This document shows positions 36,101 to 48,216 of a stretch of DNA of 64,000 nt, piece by piece. A program made the translations under genes and the position numbers. This stretch comes from Anadara kagoshimensis. Taxonomy: Eukaryota > Mollusca > Bivalvia > Arcoida > Arcidae. Each line of letters starts with the position of its first letter. The first letter of the stretch is position 1. The notes beneath the pieces are model-generated. The model saw nothing but the letters and a program-made list of their open reading frames with translations. It did no database searches and had not been told where the DNA came from. The stretch covers positions 8,262,653-8,326,652 of the forward strand of contig CM037874.1 of the NCBI GenBank assembly GCA_021292105.1. The letters are read 5' to 3'.

Positions 36101-39100
36101 TGGTTCCCCTAGGTGACCTTTATAGACTGGTTTGACTGTACACTTGATTCATGTTATTTGAACCTGTATATAAGCGCCACCTGCACCTAAAGACCACTTG
36201 ACTGGTTCCCCTAGGTGACCTTTATAGACTGGTTTGACTGTACACTTGAGTTACAGCTTTTCAAAATAATATTTTACCTTTGATTAGTTGATCATCAGTT
36301 GTTTGTTTTCCACTAACAACAAGTCTCTGCTGATCTGGGTGTATTCCGTCCCTGTCACATATCAGGTCTTTTAGATCTCCAATTGTCTGGTCCCCCATGG
36401 CATCAATCCCCAAAGTTCTACCCGTTAGTGTCTTAACACATAAACTTATAGGTTCTGTAATAAAAAGATAATCACATACTGAAATACAATGCAATATTTG
36501 TTGTTGATCACTTAAAGTTATTTAGAACCTCAGTGACCAAGTGGTCTAAAGTATCAGCTTTCAAATCAAACTCAATTTCACTGCCTAGGTTTAAATCACA
36601 CAATCACATATCCCAGTGTCAGAATTTTTGTGAACTAGATTGCTGAAGATCAGTGATTTTTCCCAAATAATCTGATTTCTTCCATCATCACAAAAAGAGC
36701 GCCTTTATATAGGTGAAATAATCTTGACTGGGACATTAAACACCATTACCCTCTGCAACTCCATAAGTCTTGAAACAATTATTTAAGAAAGTGGTGAAAA
36801 ACGTGAGAGATAACTATGTATAAAGATTTTAAATATGTTTGAATTCCCTCATAGACTTTTACTGGTTGGCTCAGTCTCATAAAATGGACTGTGTGATGTA
36901 CAAACAGCCAAACCAACTAAAACAAGTAGAACCTATTTCTAAAAGATACTGATTAGAAAGTTTATGACAAAACTTACGTGGGAACAGTTTAGCTAAAAAC
37001 AAAACTTAAGTGAGAACAGTTTAGCTAAAAACAAAACTTACGTGGGAATGTGTTTTTTAAATACTGCCAAAGTTCCTTGCTTCTTTCAGTTGCACTCTGT
37101 TGACAGAATCGTTCAACAATCACAAACCTATAGAAAACAAAACATCTACATGTTTAAGTTTACTTAAAACATATTTTAAATGATAATTTTTACATTGGAA
37201 GTGATACTTTGATGTTGTATACAAGGTATTACTTTTGCTGTAAAGGGTTCTTTTTCAAACATATAGATATCTAATACCAGAAATTTTTTTAACTCTCCCA
37301 AGATGTTCTATGATAATCAATGAGTGCTGACTAGGTTCATTCAATTTCTTTTGTATGTGACTTATTTGCAAAATTTACTATTACGAATGTAGTGGGACAG
37401 ACATTACCTTACAACATATATGAGTCTATGTTGCTGGTTGTTGTTCTTAAGCTATTTGAGAGTAGAAAGTGTATAAGAAAACAGATTTGGGGATCATCAG
37501 ATACCCTTAAACATGTCATACTGTTTACATAATAAAAACTAAACCAAAATCAAAACACTGCTGACCACATAACTGCTTGGGCTTGGCCTATTTCAGGGGA
37601 GACAAATCCAGGTTTCTACCTTATCTTTAAGGTATTTGTTTTCCTCTTTTTTCAATTCTTCAGTGTAATCTAAAATGGAGGCATAACATCTTTCAGCTTC
37701 CATCTGGGAAAAGCCTTCAGCAATGGCTCCTTTTCTTAGAAGTTCTTCTACTAGCGCTGATGGTTCCTGGATACAATAGAGAAACATGCCATTTGGTTAC
37801 AAATAACCATGCTGTTGTTGAAGTTTTAACAAACAACCTTTTATTCATAATCTACACAAACATCCAGACCATGGCTACATAATGTTAAATCCTTGTCTAG
37901 TGAACAAATCCTAATAAAATAGCTAGTTTGCTTTCATAATATTTTTGTCTGATGCTAAAAAATTGTATGAACAACTAATTTAATAGGTTTAAATATTTAA
38001 TTCTCCAAAATATTTCAATATTGTTTGACTTCATTCATTAAGATTCAATCTCTTTTTCTTTTTAATTCAAATTTTCTTGACTTAAACTGAAACCAACTTA
38101 TACAAAATATCACCTTTTCTGTAAATAAGTCAGCATTCTGCCATCCCATATATTCTAATATATCAACTGATTCCATGGCAACCAATTCATCAATTGTAGG
38201 TCCATCCTGTTTTTCTTCATCCTGAAATCCACAAATTAACAAAATGCATTTCAGCACAAATTTACGTAACAGGTACACTGAAGTGTTGTTGATTTGTCCA
38301 AATCGTACAAGCTTATCAAGGAGGTGCCCACTCTGGTAAAAGTGACATGCAGTAACTATCGAGTACAATATAAACTTTTTACAGAACTTACAATTAAAAG
38401 TCTGTCTTGAGCCTATAGGTGTATTAGGCAGGTACTTATCCCATTTTCAGTGGATGTAAGTGACTAAGAGTACAAAACTCTCCCTGTTGGATGGAATGTC
38501 ATTCCTTTTCACAGTACACAGCCAAATTTTGTTCATGTGAGTTTAACATGAAATTTACGTGAATTTCACAGGAAATTGACCCGAATCGAGCCTATACGTT
38601 AAACTCACATGAACAAAATTTGGCTGTGTAAACTACCAGCAATGTTGTTAGTACACATTCATTAATCATACAAGTGCACAGGAGCAATGCAAGATTAAAG
38701 GTCCTGCTCAAGGACAAATCACACAGCCTGGCTGAGGTTCTAACCAAAAACTTTTGAATTGTAAATCTGCACTCTCAATGATTCAACAATAGATTTCCAA
38801 ACTTAAAACACTTTACAATGGTTTACAGTAGTACATGTATATCCAGTGTAGTTTTGTCAACACTTGTCAAAATGAAATGTGAAGTAATACTGACCTTTGA
38901 CCTTTCTTCAATGGCTACAAAACTTGTATATGGTGTTACTATGGAATATTGTGTACTCAAATTAATAATGTACTGCTTTCTCTTTATTTTTAAAATCTAA
39001 AAAAAATAAAAAGAATAAGAATATTATATCTTTATGCATGTATGTAAAAGCAATGTTATAAAGTGAACAATAATGACTGGAGGGATTAAGAGTTTGAGAT

Positions 39101-42100
39101 TGTCAAAGGTTTTGATGAGAACCTTGTAATTTTTAAAAAGAATTTCTTTAACTTCACATATAGACAGATAGCTAACTGGCCTATTAACAAGAATATTTTA
39201 TCTCTATGCATATATCAATATGTTTTAATTGTTATAAGGTGAATTATAATGACATGACAGATTAAGCGTGTGGGCTTATCAAAGGTTTTGATGAACATCT
39301 TGTTATTAATTTTTAAAAATAATTTCACTTACAGATAGCTAACTGGCATTATTATGTTTTATAATCTTTAGTGAGATTTAAAACCCAAATCTACCTAACC
39401 ATCTATTCATTCACCCATTCATTTTATCATCCACCCATCTTTGACCCTCCATCCATCTACCAAAGCATCACCCATCCACAAATTCATTCATTCATTCTTC
39501 AATTACCGGTAATATATTTTCACAGAACCCAAATATTTTAAATAATTAAGATAATGTTCTGATAACTATTTGATGAAGCAGACCAACAAAAATAATGTAA
39601 ATCAAACATCTTATGTTTCAAGTCACTGTGAAAACTTCAACCACCTAACAGCATTCTAATATCCATACCTACTTTACAATACTTCAATTAAAGTCTAGTC
39701 TCACCTGTTGCTGTATGTTGTCGTCATCAAGTATTCCGTTCTCATAATCTCTGATAACTGCTCTAGCTGTCAACTGATGTAACATCTGCAAAAAAATCCA
39801 AGTTTAACAAAAACTGAAAAGGTTCCTATTTAGAAAATCAATTTCAGCATTAAAATATATTGTTAATACTGGATAACAGAATTTTATCCTGTTTGTAGTG
39901 GCAGCATAGAAGTCTCAGCCTGATGGCATATCTCCACTATAATTCCACAATAATTTCAGAAACTAAAATTCCAACAATTTATTTATTTAAAGTTTTGGTT
40001 TATTACAAAATAACCTAAACAAACACAATTTTACTACATGTATAAGTTTGAAAAAATTGTTAATTTATGCCAAAATACCCAACTTATTTAATAGCACTTA
40101 TGTTTACCAGGGGCAATGGTGGTCCAGCAGTCTAAACTGTGCTCTTACAGATTACAGAGTCTCTCACTGCTTAAGTTCAAATCCCAGTCAGAACAGATCC
40201 TAGTATGAGGAAGTTTGTCAGTTCACTTGCCAAAGGTCAGTGTTTTTTTCTAAGGGGCACTACAGCTTCTTCTGCAATCCAGTAACTGACTGTCTTGAAA
40301 TACAGTCAAACCTGTCTATAAAGGCCACCCAAGGGAACCGGTAAAAGTGGCCTTTTTGGGCAGGTGGCCTTTATATAATATGAATAAAGAACAATTGGGA
40401 TACAATTTTACTGGCCTTTATAGGCAGGTGACCCTTATATAGAAGTGGCCTTTAAGGCAGGTTTGACTGTAAGTGAAAAATTTTTGAATGGCTGGGATAT
40501 AAAACTCCATTACTCCACTCCACTTATATATACCATATTAAATAGCACTTATATTTACTATGATTTTATTATAATTCTGTTTACCTTTCCAGTAGTAATG
40601 TTTAATTCTGCTGTCGATACAGTAGTACTGAATTCTTGGCCATCTACCATAGCTCTTAACTCTGCCTATATACAATAAAAGACAAAAGTATGTAAAATAT
40701 CCAAAATGAAGTGATAACTTTATGTGTAACAACAAATAATTACTTAATGTGTAACTATACAAGTGATTATTTGATATGTAACAACAGATAACTTATTTCT
40801 AATGACAAGTGAATACTTGATATGGAATGGCTTTGATTTGAACCTATATTCAATCTGACACATAGATGCTTTTGAGAATTAAATTACTAGTGTGGCGACA
40901 CCTTTAGGGGTTTCGCGGGAAAGAATGGAACAATCTAGAGGATTTCTATTAGTAGAGCTCATCCACAAAACTTGCCACTCAAAAGTTTAACACAGACCTA
41001 ACGGAGAAGTACCAAACCTACCAATAATTTGGTAAAGAATTGGTTACTTTATTATGGGTATGAATTCAAAACGGTACGTTAAATTTATTTTGGATGATAG
41101 GGTTGACTTTAAACAGTTATTGTGCAAGATAGAAAAAATATAAAAATACCAACTTTTCCATCAGATCTTAAACTTTTTCAGTCAATGGACGACTTTTTCG
41201 TACAATGAACGGTTATTGAACAGGAGTGCGTTAAAAGTAATTGTTTTCTGAAAAATCCATTTTTTGCATTTTTGACCCAAAAATTAAATGTGATCCATGA
41301 TTTACCTCAAAAATTAAGATAGACTCCATAATCTCAGAAAGTTTTAGCAAAATCTATAGCCCGCTTCACCTTCTTCCCCAAGATGCCATAATATGCTGCT
41401 AAAAAGGAGAAAGTTGTTGCCTTTATCATTTCACATCCAGAGGATGTTCCGAATGAATTCGTCACTAATCCTCTAGATTGTTCCATTCTTTACTAGTGTG
41501 GCGACACCTTTAGGGGTTTCGCGGGAAAGAATGGAACAATCTAGAGGATTTCTATTAGTAGAGCTCATCCACAGAACTTGCCACTCAAAAGTTTAAAACA
41601 GACCTAACGGATAAGTGCCAAACCTACCAATAATTTGGTAAAGAATTGGTTACTTTATTATGGGTACGAATTCAAAATGGTACGTTATACATGTATTTAT
41701 TTTGGATGATAGGGTCGTCTTTAAACAGTTATTGTGAATTTTATGTGCAAGATAGAAAAAATATAAAAATACCGTCTTTTCGTACAATGAACGATTATTG
41801 AACAGGAGTGCGTTAAACGTAATTGTTTTCTGAAAAATCCATTTTTGCATTTTTGACCCAAAAATTAAGTGTGATCCATAATTTACCCCCCCAAAAAAAA
41901 GATAGTTAGATAGCTAGATCACACTAGACTCCATAATCTCAGAAAGTTTTAGCAAAATCTATAGGCGGCTTCATCTTCTTCCGCAAGATGCCATAATATG
42001 CTGCTAAAAAGGAGAAAGTTGCCGCCTTTATCATTTCACATCCAGAGGATGTTCCGAATGAATTCGTCACTATCCTCTAGATTGTTCCATTCTTTACAAT

Positions 42101-45100
42101 ATTTTCAGGGGTTTCCCTTGCATCAATTATTTGGAAGTCTTTAGGACTCCCAGGGGTCCTTGGCCAAGATTTGGAAGTCCCATTTATATCCGTCATTTTC
42201 GGACATTACAGTTTTGTGTGTTAGATCAAATTTTTTGTGTGAAACCGAAACCTTGGTTTTTATTCTCATCTAAAAGACTCTCAGGAAATTGGCTTTTCAG
42301 TTTCATACCACTATCATGATCACAGGATTATTAATTACAGGATTGTCAAAAGAAAGAAGTTTTCTGCTGCAAAGCCATGTTGTTAATAACAACAACACAA
42401 GTTCACAAAAACGCTTTATAGTTGTGCTTTACTAAAATGAAAGTAGGACAATCCAAGTCAAACAAGCTTTTGTCAACTATAAACAGCATTCAAACATTAT
42501 TGCAAATGTAGATCTGTTAAGACTGTCCCATGGGATGCACAGAAATATTTCTGGGGTTCCATTAAGAAAAAACTTGCGTCAGATGCACAGGAAACTTGCG
42601 TCCGGGAAAACCCTGTATTTTTAAACACATAAACAACTTTCAGACAAACATTCTCACCTCAGTGAATAACCTCAAATTACAAACACATTGACAATTTTGA
42701 GACACACATTCTCACCTAAATACATCATCAAATCAAACAATCTTGGCACACATTCCTATCTCAATCTGGGACATTCATATCAATCTGGGACATTCATATC
42801 AATCTGGGACATAGGTAGCCACAGCTAAGCTGCCTATAGCTCACATTTATGGACAACAATCTCTTACTGTCTACTCCACTTAGACTAATCCTAGTGCAGG
42901 GAAGTTTGTCAGTCCCTTTGTTGAAGGTCTATAGTTTTTTCTTGGCACTCCAGTTTCCTCTATGGTTTCAGAATTAACCATCTCAATATAAGTGAAAGAT
43001 TCTTGATTGGGACATAAAACACCATTACTCTTCTACTCATTGCAATCTGTAAGTCTTTCTTTACCATGAACAACCAAATCTATGAAGAGATTATTTACCT
43101 GTGTACAGTTAGGTACAAATCCATAAACAATCTGTCTACAGCCGTTAAACAAGCTAGGTATATAAGCAGGTGCTTGTACAGGCCTGGACACATTGTCTGT
43201 ATATTGCTGCCATTGTACATTAACACCAGATATTCCTGGCTGACAAGCTTTCTCTATCTGAGACTTCACCTACATATAAGAATCACAAAAATTAATATCA
43301 TTCAGTGAATAAGGATCCCTTACTCATAATTTATTTTGCATTTATGTTCAGCAATATGTGAATCCCCTATCTTTTATTACTTTTCCACTATGTTTTTAAA
43401 AAAATACTTTTGATAAACATGCAGTTTTAGAGAATTACTCCTGGCAAAAAATTCCAAAGGAACAAGGGAAATTGGCAAGCAAACTTAGGTTTATAATATA
43501 ATTTCTCCTAGCACTACTTAGGTTTATAATATAATTTCTCCTAGCACTGTTGATACTGTCCACTAAGTTTTGTAAACTACTGATAAATAATTTTAGCCAA
43601 TTAATCCAGACAAGAATTTCCAGTTAAAATCTTCAAACAGCAAAAACCTGTGATGCAGTTCATCATGTATGACAAGAAACCCCATATCTTTTTAAAACTA
43701 TTTCAAAATATTTCAATTTACTGTAAAAATTCATAAATAGCTATATTGATTTTTATACAAGTTTTACACTATATAAAATTATTATCAAGGAGTGTGTCTG
43801 TGTGTGTGTATAGGGGGGGGGGGGGGGGGGCGTTAAATAGTTGGTAAAGGTGTTTTTCTATGGAAAATACTGTAAACTAACTTTAATTTGTGGATATATT
43901 TACATTCATGATTCTCTTACCAAAACCATTTCGTGACTATTAACTTTTGCGATATTGACTATAGCTGAATATTTTGTATAAATAAAACCATTTTAAAAAA
44001 CAATTTCATGTCGATTATCTTTCGTGATTATTTTGTCATCACCAAACATGTGAATCTTAATTGAATGTGAATAAAATTTCGTTGTACTTGGAATACTGTA
44101 TTTATGACTGTGGCAGTTAACTTTACCTTCTGTTCCCAGTTGGATCTAGTTTTGTAATTATAGTATTCATAGGTACCACCACCACATGATGCCATCTTAC
44201 GTAGTAAATGTTGATTAACTGTAGACCTGAAAATATTATAATTATCGCAACATAGTGAAAAAGTTTAATACCATCACTGAGCAATCAAAACATTAAGTTT
44301 CAATGAGATACTAAAACTCAAACTTGACCTGTAATTTATCAATAACAATTTAGGCCTACATCAGTATGTAGAGCCTTTAAAAAATTGGTTTAAAACCATA
44401 GGTCTTTCCTCTGAAACTTAAGTATGAAAGAACCTATACTATAAACATAGCACTGCCATGCTGTTGTATGGCGTAGTTGGGAAAATGGTGTTGTGGCAAG
44501 ACAAAATATAACCGAAAATCTCACATACACACCCCGGGAAAGGGGGGTGGTGGTTCGATCTATGCATAGTCTGATGGATGTTTTTTGGAAAAAGAACCAA
44601 TGAACCAAACCATGTATTGCTAAATAAAATGGTAGAAAATAATAATTTCATAAAATATATGTAAAAGACAATCAGTAATTAAAATTTAATAAAGTTTTAT
44701 AAAGTCGTACCCGATCGTTTTGTCATTTCGGATAGAGAGAAAGTAGAGTTTTGCAGACCCTACCGTCGCTATGAGGGGGTACATTCTAGCAGTTGTATGT
44801 AACTGGATCATTTGCTGTTAAATCTGGGGTTTAATAAACTGCTGGTTATCACTCACAATATTCCTTTTTCATGTTAATGGTGAAGTATTTAAATCCACAT
44901 GTGGTCATTTGCACACAACACTGTACAAATTATCTCCCTTTCACGAAAGCGAAATCTAATCGATAAACAGTTTAAAAATATGACACAACTGCCTCAACAT
45001 CAAAATACGTTATCATACCCTTCAAAATAAATTTAAATTACCGTAGATTTCATGAAGAATTAATTAAATCCACCTGCCATTGCTGTTTATTTCATAAAAA

Positions 45101-46904
45101 GTTATGATTTTACATCGTTGGATGCAAACTTCTCGGACTACTTTTTATTGTAAACATGAGATCAGTTCGCCAAATTGCAGAAATTATTGGATGCATCCCG
45201 TCGCAATACTTTAATAGATTCCGAAATGTATTCCGAAAATTTATTCCAAATGTACATATGTAACCAAATGCATTACCCGTCTCAGAATACATATCTCACG
45301 ATAAAACAGATATATTTCTTTCACGCTAATTTACCAGGCGCACTATTCCCATGCGTACTCATATTTTATAATTTCATAGCAAAGAAGCCCAATATCTTGG
45401 AAGAAAGCGATAGCAAAGTACGCGTTCACTGTCGTGAAACGCCGTACAAAAATGGTAGGTTAAAGCTCCACCTCGGCTGCATGGTAAAAACATTGAATTT
45501 CATGTTGTTTCAATTGACGGAAATAGTTGGGATTAAAATTGTGATGGAGAGGTATCCCATCCAAGGAGAAGTCTTAATACTCCCCATCCCCTAATGTTAT
45601 TAAAACCACGTCAAGCACCTGTCTGATGGCCATTAATCTATCAATGACTAACAACTTACCCTATTCCAAGTACAAACAATCTGTTTCTGGCTGTAAATTT
45701 CCTGGTAGATGCTACTAACATGTCCTTGTTGTTTAAAAATCCATCAGATATCAGAAATATACTTCTACTGCCCTCTAGTGGCGACAACAGGAACAAGGAA
45801 TGTAATGGCGACCACGCATTAGTACAACCCATGTTTGGACTGGCTGTCTATAAATATACAAATGTATTAAGATGAAACAAGTAAATTCAGTGAATTAAAG
45901 TGCTTCATAATTTTGGAAAATTACACCATAATTCAAGAGCCATGGATTCAACTTCAAGCCTGGCTGTGTAGTATCTTCTTCAGCAAGACATGTAATTTTG
46001 CTCCAGTTCACCCCAAAATGCCAATCTGCTGATACTACCCTAATGTGTAATCTTGCAACACAGGAATGGAGAGTATTAATGTATTGTACTAAATGTCACA
46101 GGTTCAAAAGTTTGAAAAACCTTTTCACAGGGTGTAATATTTGCAGATTTATGAAACTTAAAATAAGATCAAGAATATATATTATTTCATGCATTAAAGT
46201 TAAAGTTAAAGTCTGTCCCGAGCCATTAGGCCCATCAGGACGGAGCTTATCTCGGTTTCTGTGGCGTTAAGCCACTGAGAGTACAAGACTCTCCCCTGAA
46301 TGGGATGCTGGTCCATCGCAGGGTTAACCCCCAGCATTTTGCTGGTACTCATTTATTTTTCAGCTGAGTGAACTGGAACAACGTGAAATTAAGTGTCTTG
46401 CTCAAGGACACAACACATCGCCCGGTCCAGGGATCGAACCCACGACCTTCGAATCATGAGTCCAATGCCTTAACCACTAGGCCACACGCTTCCACGGTGC
46501 ATGCATGGTACAAACTTTTGTGGAAAACTATCAACTGCAAGATGAGCGTAAAATTGTGCACAGGGAATACATCTAAATATATAGTATACTCTCAGTCTTT
46601 TCATATGGCTGAAATCAGATAAACACTGGCCTGATATGCCTATAGGTTAGGCACAGACTTTAATTGTAACTTAATAAAGGTCAAATTATCAATAAATGTA
46701 CAAAAATGCCACATACCTGTATAAATTTGTTGGCTTTTTCTGCCGTTAGTTTAGATTTTCTCTGTGGCGCCGGAAACAACTCTTTGAAGGAAGTTCCAAA
46801 CATGACAATATTAAATACAGCTTTCTCTGACAACTGTTCTAGTGCCAGTAACAAAACCTGTACAATTATAAATACCAGATTGGTAAAATATCACTAATTT
46901 CAAA

Positions 46905-46951
<47 letters not shown>

Positions 46952-48149
46952 AATGATAACTAGAACTGTCTCTTGAGAGCCAAATACCCCACCCCCAAAA
47001 TTTAATGTTTCCCACGACCTTGACCTTTCCGATATGACCTTGGTTCAAGGTCATGATACACCATTGGACAATGAAGATTATTCATGTGAAGTTTTATACC
47101 AGTCATCCAAAGCAGATATGGCCTACACTTTTTAAGAAGCATATTGTTCCCAAGACATTGAGCTTTATGATATGACCTTGATTCAAGGTAATGACACATC
47201 TTTGGACCATGAAGATTATTCAAGTAAAGTTTTATCCAAAGCAGCTATGAGATATGGCTCCAACTCGCATTTACACAGACAGACAGATGGACAGACATTT
47301 AGACAGACATGGTGATTCCTATATACCCCCCCCCCCAAACTAATTTGCGGAGGGTATAATAAAATGAGTCTTTAAACTGTTCACCTGGATAACATACTTT
47401 ACACCTGTAATTTTTCACACACTTGATTTTTTGTGAAGGTTTATTTATAAAAAATTTAATTTTTGTTTCAGTCAAATTGCCTGGTTATCCATTGAATAAA
47501 GTTTTCTTATGAAATCTGGACTGAAGCCTAGTGCAGGTTGCAAATAACCCAAAACTTAAGTTCTCACATCTACATGAAGTAAACTGTATATAACTGATAT
47601 GATATCAGGCTGGCTACGGTAATCGGAACAATTAACCGGTAGTCAATTTTTGTTATATTCCTTACAAATGTCTGTAATACATGTATTTGTTCTACATGGT
47701 GAAATGCTTGGCATATGATAAACCGGATAAAACAAGGTGAAATCCATATCATATGCTACATCAAACCTCAAACAATATCAACGTCAGCCTAAAGCCCTTT
47801 GTCTGATATTGGGGTCTCGGTTTGATATGGCATATGATACAGATTTCACTATGCAACAATATTATTCTCCATAATACAAATGTACCTTTTTGGCATCTGA
47901 AATAGCTTGTCCTGACATAGAATTTGACATGTCTAACAGAAATATAACTTCTGCTTCTTCGTCTGTGTCTGCTTCAAACTCGGGATAAAAAGACACCATA
48001 CAAGCCTGTAAAATACATAAATTAAAATGTCCTATGAAGTACAACTATTTTTACAATCCGTAAAGTTTGAATTTATAAAGACAAGTTTGTTTTAAATGAG
48101 TGACTTACATATTCTGAAACTTCAACCAATGAGTATTAGAAGTATATAT

Positions 48150-48216
<67 letters not shown>

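Noticed and set aside
46430-46494. A tRNA gene on the minus strand
   Set aside because: tRNA-like head of a SINE with the TCCTTGAGCAAGACACTT body; the cloverleaf is incomplete.
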